From Daldinia sp. FL1419 (taxonomy: Eukaryota > Ascomycota > Sordariomycetes > Xylariales > Hypoxylaceae): a stretch of DNA of 64,000 nucleotides. Below, one piece after another: positions 25,133 to 34,909 of this stretch. The notes beneath the pieces were generated by a model, which saw nothing but the letters and a program-made list of their open reading frames with translations, was not told where the DNA came from and did not search any database. The stretch spans positions 47,615 to 111,614 of the forward strand of contig MU623460.1 in NCBI GenBank assembly GCA_025201765.1. The letters are read 5' to 3'. Each line of letters opens with the position of its first letter. The stretch's first letter is position 1. The translations under genes were made by a program, and so were the position numbers.

Positions 25133-26026
25133 CTATTTGATCAGTGGGAGAATGGTTTCTGCCGTCCGCGCTACCATGGCAGTATAATAGTCATCTCTCA
25201 ACACACCACTAGCATGATCTTTCAAGAACTGTAAAGTCCCTTCGTCTATATCCAACGGTGTGGCTTCCAACTGCTTAAACCCGAAATCGCCAACCGAAGA
25301 CCGGTCGATCGGGGGCATAGCCTCATGTGCTAGGCCACCCTTGTAACCAATATCGCGTAGTGTCTGTACAATCAGGGGCCAGTCCAAGCTGCCGTCGCCT
25401 GGCGAGAGACGGTTATTTTCACCGAGGTGGAAGTCATAAAGCCTGTTGCCGCACTTGCGTAGCGCGGCAATCATATCCGTCTCTTCGATATTCATATGAA
25501 AGGTGTCGAACGCGACACCGAGGTTCGGCACGTTTGCTTCGTCGATGAGTTTCAATGCTTGAGACGTATTGGTGATTATATACGTCTCAAATCGGTTAAG
25601 GGGCTCTATTGCTATACGTACGCCTTTCTGCAAGGCGTATTGCGCAACCTCCCGCACGCCCTGCACCAACCATTCCCATTCCTTAGTTGTGTCCGCTGTC
25701 GGCTGAAGCTTACCAACCGTACATGGGACTACAGTTGCTGTCTTTGCTCCCAGTCCAGCGGTCAAGTCGACGACGCTCTTCATGTAGTTAACTGTATCCC
25801 TTCGTTGGCTCGGGTCTACCGCGGAAAGGTCTCGAGAGCCGTACATGATAGTCACAATCGCCCAACAAGAGATATTATATTTCTTTAAGATGGCCTGCGT
25901 TTCGCGAACAGTATATCGAGAGGGTTCGCCGGCGAGCTCGATCGATGTGTAACCCAAAGAGGACGCTCTTTTCAGGGTTACCTCGAGAGGTTCCGGCCGC
26001 ATCCATGTGTGTGTTGAGAGATGCAT
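25133..26026 (-). CDS. D-tagatose/D-psicose 3-epimerase-like TIM-barrel enzyme
   Basis: Sugar epimerase/isomerase of the xylose-isomerase-like TIM-barrel superfamily that interconverts ketoses at C3 using a divalent metal. Single exon, 297 aa. The four metal ligands can be placed as E141 (in IAIEPLNRFE), D174 (VAFDTFHMNIEE), H200 (YDFHLGENNR) and E235 (GLAHEAMPP). Their spacing (33, 26, 35) equals that of E152/D185/H211/E246 in Pseudomonas D-tagatose 3-epimerase as I recall it. HLGENNR...PGDG is also typical of that family. It belongs to the minus-strand trio with the SDR and the TauD-type dioxygenase. Hydroxypyruvate isomerase or inositol-pathway relatives remain possible. No signal peptide, so likely cytosolic. 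Confidence 0.9.
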   Translation of the reverse strand: MHLSTHTWMRPEPLEVTLKRASSLGYTSIELAGEPSRYTVRETQAILKKYNISCWAIVTIMYGSRDLSAVDPSQRRDTVNYMKSVVDLTAGLGAKTATVVPCTVGKLQPTADTTKEWEWLVQGVREVAQYALQKGVRIAIEPLNRFETYIITNTSQALKLIDEANVPNLGVAFDTFHMNIEETDMIAALRKCGNRLYDFHLGENNRLSPGDGSLDWPLIVQTLRDIGYKGGLAHEAMPPIDRSSVGDFGFKQLEATPLDIDEGTLQFLKDHASGVLRDDYYTAMVARTAETILPLIK

Positions 26027-26178
26027 ATTGAAGTTCGGAAAGAAACAAGAAATACAGAGTTGATCTTAGTTTTTTTTTCTTAGTTTTTTTTCTTAGTTTT
26101 TTGCTAAAGAAAGAAACAGGTGATTTATTAGCATGGGGAATCGATGTTAGAATTAACATTTGGGTCTCGATCCGGCCC

Positions 26179-26186
26179 TTTATATA
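26179..26186 (-). promoter_or_regulatory. TATA box candidate for the epimerase gene
   Basis: The minus strand reads TATATAAA about 155 nt upstream of the start codon at 26026, followed by GGGCCGGATC further downstream on the transcript side. Confidence 0.45.
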
Positions 26187-26613
26187 AACGCCAACCCATT
26201 CCATGAAGGCTCAGAAGTTGGATTGACAAGGGGCCATATGCGTATAGGAATCGGGGGCGGGTATTTTCAACTGAAGATGTAACTAGAGTATTTGTCAGTT
26301 GACGATGTAGATGTAAGAACTAAGAACCAACATGCAAGTTTCAAGGGGAGAACTAATATCAGAAATACCGGTATACCAAAAGGGAATATTTCTATAGGTC
26401 AATTCGTTAACATGCATTAGGTATTGTCTGATAATCAAACATATACTGGAGCGCAAGTCCGGTCCTATACAATCACACGACCGATGTTATCTCAATGAGT
26501 TCAAACTTAGCTCAGCGAGTTCATACCAGGGGTAGGAGTTGATGTATTTTTTCGGGTATTAGCATTTTTAATTAATTACAAAATTGAAAAATAATTTTAA
26601 TTATTAATTTATT

Positions 26614-26721
26614 TGATCTATCTGATATATCTAATATATCTAATTTATTTAATTTATCTGATTTATCTAATTTATTTAACTTATCTGATTTATCTGATTT
26701 ATTTGATTTACTTGATTTTAA
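26614..26721 (+). repeat. 9-bp minisatellite, about 12 copies
   Basis: Twelve successive nine-base units of the form T(A/G)ATTTAT(C/T) can be laid out from 26614 with at most one or two changes each. The flanking DNA is almost purely A/T, so this may be part of a RIP-mutated or slippage-grown islet. Confidence 0.75.
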
Positions 26722-27263
26722 TATATTTTTGAAATTATTTGGTTTTTTAAATATTATGATGATAAATTAAATTGGTCATATGTGACTGATGGAATTATAC
26801 TGAAGTCCATAAAAGGAATTAATTTCTTATAATTTTTAATGAATAAAATTCTAGTATCTGAAAAAAGGAATTTTTTCCTAAATAATATTTATTGGAATAT
26901 ATTAAACTAAATTTTAAATATAATTTAAATAAAAACTATAAAAAATACAAAAAATAATTATTAAATTTTAAATTAAAATATGTCAGATATAGTACCTACG
27001 CCCTATAAGTACAAAATTACCGGTTAAATATTTGCAGTCCTACAGGCGCTATATCCGACATATTAGTCCAAGTTCATCAAGATAAACTACCTAATTACTC
27101 ATTCATCTGCTTTCTTACTCCTATCGGATGAATAAAAGGCGTAGTCTTACGATACAAGGACGATCTGCGGACTTGCTGCATTAAGTAAGTCCATACACCG
27201 CTAGATCCTACGGACTCTGAATTAAGCCGCCGCAACAAAATCTTACTTCTCTCGCAAAACGAC

Positions 27264-28973
27264 ATGAAAAAGATAAGATTTCTCGGAGACCATGGCGATG
27301 GTAGCGGGTCTAAACGCAAGCAAGTAAAGCAAGCTTGTGTTTCATGCAGGAAAGGAAAACGGAAATGTAGCCATGGTATCAACGAAAAAGCCTCGGTACA
27401 GCAGGAGGGGGGTAAACGCTCAACGACAATGGCCGTGTCAGATCTGTTAGGCAGACAGCTCTCTGTCCATCCTTACGAAGATGGACAGCCACCTGACCTA
27501 GTCGACTCTGGAGAGATTGATAACGAAGCCCAGCAAGCCTCGCCATCTACACTAACTTCGAGACTCAGAACCCCCTTCGCTGGGGCTTCGTCCATACACT
27601 CCCTTTTCCTCCCCGTTTGCGCGTCTTCAGGTGTCGAGATGGATCCGGCCCAGCACCTCCCCCCTTCGCGTGTCTCACGCCCGTCCTTCCAGGATATGAG
27701 GGCGCCGCCATCTGAGAGGCGTCCGGGAGTTGCCGCCGGTTACTTGCCAATGGTGGTGAAAGCAGTGTTGCCGTATTTGGAAATTGAATGCCTCCAAGTT
27801 CTCCCTCCTCAACCAGATCTGGATGCTATTATAGAGATATATAAACACGAAGTCCACCCAATATTACCTATCGTTGACTTTAGCACTCAGGCACTTATTG
27901 GCCCTGCCAGCCGAGAAAACCCATCGACCATCGTATTAAGGCAGGCAATCTGCCTAGCTGCTTCTAAGAGTCCGTCGGTTAAACGATATCTCAACCTTCC
28001 AGAGACGGAATATGGGCAATTTGCTCTCAAGACTCCTCGTGAGTTTGCTGATAGGCTCTTTGGTGTTCTAAAAATAGCTCAAGACATCGGTCTTGTCGAC
28101 GATAGGTTAGAATTAGTCCAGGTGCTCGCGCTGATGGCTTTCCACTCCTACGGGCTGGATGGTGATGATGAAGTTGCTCGATTATGCGGTCTAGCCGTCC
28201 ATTTTGCTTACTCCTCAGGACTACATTGCTGCTCGCGACCGGGTGACACAATCACAGAGACGCGCCGCGTGGAATTAATCTGCTCCCTCTTTTCACTCGA
28301 CAAGATTGTCGCCATGGTCACTGGTCGGCCAGCGATGATTCATATTAACGAGATATATTTACCACAAGAGGGCGAGGTAATGGCCTCGTTATCTCCTGGT
28401 CTTCAATTGCTATTCCGCCTTTGTCAGATGCTCGACCGAGTCTTAGGCTTATACCAGGCGCGGCCGCCCGAAGAGATAATGAAAGAGGACTGCGTCTGGG
28501 AAGTATCATGGCCTGAGTTTGAAGAGCTAGTGAAACAATGCCACGCTCATGTCATGCATACATCTACACAAGCTTGTCTAGAGATATTATATAACGTTAT
28601 CGGCGTCATATCTTACCGCCCTGCCCAGGTTGAATCCATCGAAGCTTGCGGCTCCGATCACCCACCACCGTTAGCAATACAGAGTTCAAGAGTAAGACAT
28701 AAATATTGCGCCCAGCAGATATCTTTTCTTCTCGACCTCAACTTATCAAACCTTCCCTTCATTCCTTATGCAGCATCTCTGTCTCTTACAGTAGCTCTGC
28801 GCAGTTTAAGGCACACTACGCTAGAGACAAGGAGGAAGACGGCCAGGGATGATGTACAGAGGTCTCTCAAAATTCTCGATGCGCTTGCGGAGACATATTG
28901 GCACGCAGAACAAGCGAGTGTAGTTGGCCGTCAATTACTCCAAACCTGCGACGGAATGGTCTTTATGCAGTAG
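27264..28973 (+). CDS. fungal-specific transcription factor with incomplete Zn-cluster
   Basis: Probable pathway regulator acting in the nucleus. Single exon, 569 aa. Near the N-terminus, after a basic stretch, lies QACVSCRKGKRKCSH with C25, C28 and C35. This is the first half of a Zn2Cys6 cluster, but the second Cys triplet does not follow; the next Cys is near residue 115. From about residue 190 comes the fungal_trans (middle homology) region: ALIEIY-like helix, HPILPIVDF, then LVQVLALMAFHSYG, FSLDKIVAMVTGRPAMI. The gene diverges from the epimerase across 1.2 kb, as expected for a local regulator of the minus-strand enzyme genes. The half cluster could be an established variant subclass or a loss. 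Confidence 0.87.
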   Translation: MKKIRFLGDHGDGSGSKRKQVKQACVSCRKGKRKCSHGINEKASVQQEGGKRSTTMAVSDLLGRQLSVHPYEDGQPPDLVDSGEIDNEAQQASPSTLTSRLRTPFAGASSIHSLFLPVCASSGVEMDPAQHLPPSRVSRPSFQDMRAPPSERRPGVAAGYLPMVVKAVLPYLEIECLQVLPPQPDLDAIIEIYKHEVHPILPIVDFSTQALIGPASRENPSTIVLRQAICLAASKSPSVKRYLNLPETEYGQFALKTPREFADRLFGVLKIAQDIGLVDDRLELVQVLALMAFHSYGLDGDDEVARLCGLAVHFAYSSGLHCCSRPGDTITETRRVELICSLFSLDKIVAMVTGRPAMIHINEIYLPQEGEVMASLSPGLQLLFRLCQMLDRVLGLYQARPPEEIMKEDCVWEVSWPEFEELVKQCHAHVMHTSTQACLEILYNVIGVISYRPAQVESIEACGSDHPPPLAIQSSRVRHKYCAQQISFLLDLNLSNLPFIPYAASLSLTVALRSLRHTTLETRRKTARDDVQRSLKILDALAETYWHAEQASVVGRQLLQTCDGMVFMQ

Positions 28974-29441
28974 CCCGAGTTCATTTATTTATTGAGGATT
29001 CCCAAAAAGAGAATCTCGGCCAAGATCGTAATATAGTTTCCTGATTCGCTACAAGCAGTATTGAGGCCAGTGACCCCGCGAGATTGGTTCTATATATGAG
29101 CCTATATTATTAACGCACCAAGGATATTCGAATTGTATGGTCGTGACCATCATATCAATAATTAAGTGTAGCCCTATGCAGATCGGTGCTGTCACTTCAG
29201 CGGTGCCACTTCAGATGTTATAACATTGGTGTGTGCCGCAGACCTGCATATTGAAAAGTTGGGGTCTGAGCAGTGATGATCTATAATCCCCCTTGTCAAG
29301 AAGGAGGAAAAAACGATTCTGACTTCTCTTTTCCAGAAAATCATGAAAAGCAACGTTTTCTCGTGAAACAATATTTCAATTATTATATCATTCTCCCCAG
29401 ATAAACTAATATAGGTACAATATACCGCAAATCAAGCCATC
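28974..29441. other. intergenic region
   Basis: Between the transcription factor and the ankyrin gene. Nothing recognised. Confidence 0.5.
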
Positions 29442-31129
29442 ATGTCTAATATACAATCCCTCCCAAATGAAATATTCGATCTAGTTATCGAGCATTTAAT
29501 AATTTCTATTGGCATTTACAGATCTTTCATACTTCGACCAGTCAGTAGTAGGTGATATGGTGGACACTGGCATCTGATATGAATGAACCTAACATTGTTC
29601 CAGGGAGGTTTAATGCCGCCATACTATTCGCTATCTGCCATAGACAAGTTCTGGATGTCAAACACCCGGCTACGCCTAGGTTGATAAACAATATGCCCTT
29701 GGCTCCGAAAGGAAGAATTCTTTTAACAAAATCGCTCACCGAGGAAATCAATAGGGATGATGCCATTTTCGTCATCGCCAGAGTAAATCAAGCGTTGGAT
29801 GACTTAACTCAGCCGTCGAAGGAACAACAGACCGAACAACACCAGATGGTTGCTGAAGCAATTGCTAGGAGATACCCATACTATATAGAATTACCAAAGA
29901 GCAATAATTTTAACGCAAAAATGAATCCTTGGAACACCCTCATGGGCGCAATTGCCATCGGCAACCTACCAGTCGTGAAGATGCTGCTGACGGAGCAGAA
30001 GGTAGACATCAACGAAAGCAACCCCTACTTTGGACAGCCTCTCCAAGTCGCTGTCATGCAGGGTCATCTACAAGTCGTCCGCTATCTTCTCGACAATGGC
30101 GCGGACCCTCGCCGAGACGGTGAGGACGACGGTGAGGACAGGCTCAGTTACAGCTCCTTTCCAATAAGTGCCCTAGGAGTCGCAGTTGAAGGTGGACACG
30201 AGGATGTCATAGAGTTTTTGATGCAACCAGAATATCGGCCATCTCCTACCAAAGACGAGTATTTACGAATCGTTTTTGACGCGATCCGATTCGGCCGCCT
30301 TCATTTCATTCAAGCGCTCTTCCGGGAAACGGGTAAGAAATTATCGGACTTTGCCGAGTATGGCAGTTCAATGCTGCACACTGCAGTGAGCTACGATCAA
30401 CTTGAACTGGCGAAAATGTTTCTGGATAATCAGATAGATGTCAACGGAAATATCGACGACAAACGAGTCGATTATTACGGCTACTTGATGCGCCGGGCGG
30501 CGTCAAGGGGGAACCCTCGCATGATCCAACTTCTTCTCGATTACGGTGCCGACCCGGATCCCCCGTGTGATCTGGAATATCCGTATGGGTACGACGAAAG
30601 TCTTATCCCTGTTGCAATTGCCGGCATACGTGGGCACGAAGAAGTAGTTGAGCTTCTGCTCGCACACATTACCGACGTCAATTCCATCGGGCGGGCATTG
30701 ATAAGCGCCGCGGAGGGTGGGCAAACCCATCTGATGGACATTATTTGGAAGAAAGACCCCCAGTTGCACACGAAACCATGGCCGATCTACAGGCCTCCTA
30801 GAACGCCCCCGCCAGAGAGCACGGGCGCAAATTTCATAACCAGGCATACACGCACAGTTGGTGGCGAAGCGCTAGCGCGTGCCATATCAGGGAAAAGCCC
30901 AAGGGCGATTGCTCTGCTGGCTGAGCATGGTGTTCCGCTCGACGAGAAGTACTTTGGTGAACTTCCTATAGTACTAGCAAGATATAGGTCGGCACAGTGG
31001 ATAGCGGATTTCATGCTATCGATCGGCGCCAAAGACGTAGATGTTGACGATGAGGTTGCCGAGCTTGCTAACTGGAGGGGAGATGTACATATGACGAAGG
31101 ACACCTGGGAATGGGGGAGTAAATACTGA
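29442..31129 (+). CDS. ankyrin-repeat protein with F-box-like N-terminus
   Basis: Two exons, 29442-29547 and 29604-31129, give 543 aa. The 56-nt intron (GTAGGT, TTCCAG) joins in frame and adds a start with SLPNEIFDLVIEHL, which resembles the first helix of an F-box. Ankyrin repeats are read from about residue 145: NTLMGAIAIGNLPVVKMLL, PLQVAVMQGHLQVVRYLLDNGAD, ALGVAVEGGHEDVIEFLM, MLHTAVSYDQLELAKMFLDN, LMRRAASRGNPRMIQLLLDYGAD and AIAGIRGHEEVVELLL. Such proteins are scaffolds or substrate adaptors; filamentous fungi carry large, fast-evolving sets. Specific partners cannot be inferred. The F-box-like part is short and could be only a degenerate trace. Confidence 0.85.
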
Positions 31130-31564
31130 GCGAACAGAGGTGGATTCAAATTGAAGCTACGAATTCAAGGACACTTTCCACTTACCTTGAGTAAACTCTT
31201 ATATGAAGAGCATACAAGAGCCAGACGTGGCCATTCCGGATCCTCAACTCCGACCGGACGCTGGTCCACAATTGCCTGGTCGGCTTGTCCGATACTAGCC
31301 CCGCTTACATCCGGTCCGATCGCGGGCCTCTATTCGACGCATGGAGTAATGATAACGGGATGACCTGTGCTCTGAAGGCTTTGGTTACAACGAGATAAGA
31401 GATATGGCAAGGAAACCACGCACATACATCATGAGGGGTAGTTTAGACGCGGCATGTGAAGCCTTATTTAATATCAATTAAGTATGCGCATATATTCTTG
31501 ATTACCGCCACCCTGTTCTGTAGTCCTACAGATTTGAGCTATTTAGATATATATCATTTCCAAC
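31130..31564. other. intergenic region
   Basis: Between the ankyrin gene and the P450. No gene. An open frame starting at 31456 that runs into the P450 is an artefact of the P450 first intron being read through. Confidence 0.55.
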
Positions 31565-33300
31565 ATGTCTACTATATACGAACTAGCATTCAAGTTTCAG
31601 AGTGCCGAATATATATTTATTACTGTAATAGTAGTACTGACATCCTATTTCGTATCCATTGTAAGCTTTGTTTTCAGGCTTATCCCCGTACAGGTTCCTC
31701 TAATCCCAGCCAGGTAGCATTCAAGACCGACATCCCCCGTATCAGGGGAATACCAGAAATCCCCGGCGCCGTTCCAATTTTCGGCCACCTTCTCAAGCTC
31801 GGCGACGACCATGCCAGCGTCTGCGAGAAGTGGTGGCGTCGGTACGGTTACTCGGTGTTCCAAATTAAGCTGGGGAATACTCGTGCCGTAGTTGTGAATT
31901 CGTTTGAGGACTGCAGGAAAATGCTAGTAGGCCATCAGAACGCAATCATCGACCGGCCGAAGCTGTATACGTTCCATGGACTCATTAGTAGTACCCAAGG
32001 CTTCACAATCGGCTCTTCGCCTTGGGACGACAGCTGCAATAGGAAGCGAAAAGCTGCAGGGACAGCACTGAGTAGGCCTGCGCTAAGGAAGTACCATCCC
32101 ATGTTCGATTTGGAAAGCTACTGCATCTTGAGGGATCTCTATAAGGATAGTCACGATGGGGAGGTTGAAATCAGCGTGCGACCATATATCCAGAGATACG
32201 CACTCAACACGACATTGACTCTTTGCTACGGAATTCGCATGGACGCCGTTTACGACGACCTCCTTCGTGAGATTCTCCATGTCGGATCAGCCATCTCGCT
32301 CTTGCGCAGCGCATCTGAAAATATGCAAGACTACGTCCCGATCCTAAGGTATTTCCCAAGCAACGAGAAGAACGCTCGATCTAAGGAACTACGAGAAAGG
32401 CGAGATGCGTACCTAAAGCTTCTTTTGGACAAAGTCCGAGAAATGATAAAGCAAGGCACTGACAAGCCCTGTATCTCAGCAGCCATCCTGAAGGATGAAG
32501 AAACCAAGCTTACCGCAGTAGAGGTCTCGTCGATATGCCTATCTCTAGTATCGGGTGGCTTTGAGACGATCCCCGGGACGTTAACTTCCGCGATCGGGTC
32601 CTTGTCAACTAAGGAGGGACAAGTTTGGCAGGACCGCGCCTATGGAGATATCAAGCGACACTATCCTGATATCCGCGATGCCTGGACCGATTGTTATATT
32701 CAAGAAAAAGCACCATACGTCAATGCCATCATCAAAGAAGCAGGGCGGTACTACACTGTTAGCGCCATGAGTCTTCCACGGAAGACTGTAACGGAGGTGA
32801 ATTGGAATGGCGCCATTATCCCCCCTAAAACGATGGTCCTGATCAATGCCCAGGCGGGGAATCACGGTAGGTAAACCATACTACTGGAACATCTATACTC
32901 TTACGCGCGCTTATACTATTTAGACATCGACCACTTTGGACCAGATGCTAGCAAATTCGACCCCGAGCGATGGCTCGAGAGCCTCGACCCACCTACGGAG
33001 CGCGAGTCCACCGGCTTAAACCACTTGAGCTTTGGCGCCGGGTCCCGTGCTTGTTCTGGCCAGTATATCGCGTCTCGACTCTTGTACGCCGCTTTAGTCC
33101 GCCTAATTTCGTCCTATAAGATCGTGGCAAGCGAGGCGGAACCCCCTAATACGGATTACGTGGACTATAACGCTATAAAATCGGCGTTAGTTGCGATCCC
33201 TAGGGACTTTAAGGTCAAGCTCGTCCCTCGAGATCCCGCTACCACGAGGGATTGCTTGAGTGCAGCTGAGCGTAGAACCGAAGGGTACTATAAGGGGTAG
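31565..33300 (+). CDS. cytochrome P450, CYP504 family (phenylacetate hydroxylase type)
   Basis: ER-membrane monooxygenase. CYP504 enzymes hydroxylate phenylacetate (PhacA, ortho) or 3-/4-hydroxyphenylacetate (PhacB) and feed the homogentisate pathway. Three exons: 31565-31660, 31714-32866 and 32924-33300, giving 541 aa. The 53-nt first intron restores an N-terminal anchor (YIFITVIVVLTSYFVSIV) that is lost if one extends the long frame upstream. Landmarks: IPGAVPIFGHLLQ-like proline-rich hinge, the I-helix segment SGGFETIPGT, ExxR as EAGR, DPERW, and the heme loop FGAGSRACSG with Cys460 as thiolate ligand. Resemblance to fungal CYP504 is very high throughout, including the C-terminal DFKVKLVPRD. 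A or B subfamily cannot be told by eye. No other homogentisate-pathway gene is adjacent. Confidence 0.93.
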
Positions 33301-33652
33301 GGTGGCCGACGGATCTATTGATGGCGAATGATAGTGTAGACCTTATAGCCGTCGATGTTTATCCACAAGCCATCTTCCCCTCCCCTTCCCCTCCCCCTCC
33401 CCCCCCTCTCCATCTCATAAGCAATTGCGTATGTACTTCATTGGTTTTTATACGGCTGACGTGATATAAGATCTGAGTGGGTGGCTAGAAGATCCGCACT
33501 TAAATAGAAGGCGGTTGAAGTAGGCAGAAATTTGGATACGACGGTCCGTGATGAGATTTTAGATACTCACACATACCTACCTAAGTGCCCGGGTTATCGT
33601 AATATAATTTAGTATTTTTATTTTTGTATATAATCATCTCAATATCGACCTA
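33301..33652. other. short intergenic region with C-rich tract
   Basis: Contains a nearly pure C/T tract with C-runs at about 33376-33412, which on the minus strand is a G-run sequence. No gene. Confidence 0.6.
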
Positions 33653-34909
33653 ATGTGGTTTCTAAATACTGAAAAGCTTACCCTTGAATATTTCAACGAC
33701 GCTCAAGTGAAAAGACTTCCATATGCAGTTCTTTCACATACGTGGGGATCTGATGAGATCCTTTTCCATGAGTTTGCAGATGGTCGGGAAGCATTACAGA
33801 GTCGAACGGGCTGGAGAAAGATGACCCGTTTCTGCGAGACCGCGCTGAGGCATGGATTTAAACATGCATGGATGGATGCATGTTGTATTGACAAACGGAA
33901 CAGCGCTGACTTATCTGAAGCTATCAATTCTATGTATAAGTACTACTATAAATCCGCGGCGTGCTTCATATATCTTGAAGATGTGCACAAATACGCAGAT
34001 GAAGCGAATAGCTTACCGGGAGTACAAGTGACCAGGGACCAACTACTTACAAGAGTAAAAGCGACGCGCTGGGTCACAAGAGGATGGACGTTGCAAGAAT
34101 TAATCGCACCAAAACAACGATTCTTCCTTGCCTCAGATTGGTCCCAGATCGAGGATGGACAGGACTTGCTCGATACTCTCGTTGAATCTACGGGCATTGA
34201 CAAGGAATTGCTTCAAGATAGAGACCTTATGCGCAATTTCTGTATTGCAGAGCGAATGAAATGGGCGTCTAGGCGACAGACAACGCGAGCCGAAGACGTT
34301 GCCTACTGTTTAATGGGTATATTTAATGTTAACATGCCTGTCTTGTATGGTGAAGGAGCTAGAAATGCGTTCAACAGACTGCAGCGTGAAATCATGCAGT
34401 CGTCATTCGACATGACCATATTTATTTGGTATGGGAACTATGCAAGCAGCGGACTCCTGGCTCGATCGCCGTCTGACTTTGCCGACGCTCCCCCTTCGAG
34501 CTTATGGGCACCGTGGAACTTATCGGCATTCTCCATGACAAACATTGGGCTTTCCATCGGTCTTAATATTGGTGAAGGAGACGAAATCGACGATGACGAA
34601 TGCGGAGAAAAAGTCAAGGTTGCGGCCTTGCAGTGCAACGTTCAAACGTCAACGGGGCAATGGGAAATCCCCGTCATCTATCTCAAGTTACTGAAAGCTG
34701 TTAATTTTTCGTACAACGGCGAAAGACAAAGGTCTTTTCGAAGGGTTCGATGCGCAGAGCGGTTAACAATTCCATCTAACCAGCTTGAAGCTTACCCCTA
34801 TCAGAATATCATTGTTCTACAAGATGAACAATACCAGCTAGTCCGCCGGGCCGGACAACAATATAGATCGCGTGTCGTGGCGTGGGGAGGTCCAGGAGGG
34901 TTGATGTAG
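33653..34909 (+). CDS. HET-domain protein (heterokaryon incompatibility type)
   Basis: HET domains trigger programmed cell death when unlike fungal strains fuse; they act in the cytosol. Single exon, 418 aa. The HET domain covers about residues 1-230: the start MWFLNT...LEYF, then YAVLSHTWG, the central HAWMDACCIDK with SINSMYKYYYKSAACFIYLEDV (written here across a break: SINSMYKYYY, then CFIYLEDV), RGWTLQELIAPK, and AYCLMGIFNVNMPVLYGEG. The order and spacing match the HET-E/HET-D type. No NACHT or WD40 follows; after the HET domain there is an unassigned ~190-residue region. The neighbourhood (ankyrin, P450) is accessory, as usual for HET genes. Confidence 0.93.
   Translation: MWFLNTEKLTLEYFNDAQVKRLPYAVLSHTWGSDEILFHEFADGREALQSRTGWRKMTRFCETALRHGFKHAWMDACCIDKRNSADLSEAINSMYKYYYKSAACFIYLEDVHKYADEANSLPGVQVTRDQLLTRVKATRWVTRGWTLQELIAPKQRFFLASDWSQIEDGQDLLDTLVESTGIDKELLQDRDLMRNFCIAERMKWASRRQTTRAEDVAYCLMGIFNVNMPVLYGEGARNAFNRLQREIMQSSFDMTIFIWYGNYASSGLLARSPSDFADAPPSSLWAPWNLSAFSMTNIGLSIGLNIGEGDEIDDDECGEKVKVAALQCNVQTSTGQWEIPVIYLKLLKAVNFSYNGERQRSFRRVRCAERLTIPSNQLEAYPYQNIIVLQDEQYQLVRRAGQQYRSRVVAWGGPGGLM

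Larger units (their letters stand above)
26027..27263. other. divergent promoter region with AT-rich islet
   Basis: The region between the epimerase (minus) and the transcription factor (plus). Its centre (about 26560-27000) is extremely AT-rich and holds a 9-bp minisatellite. No gene is seen. Confidence 0.65.

Noticed and set aside
26614..26721. CRISPR-like array
   Set aside because: The units are contiguous 9-mers with no spacers, and the genome is fungal; it is a minisatellite.
31456..31713. Long N-terminal extension of the P450 in one open frame
   Set aside because: Splicing 31661-31713 and starting at 31565 restores a proper membrane anchor; the extension has no P450 character.
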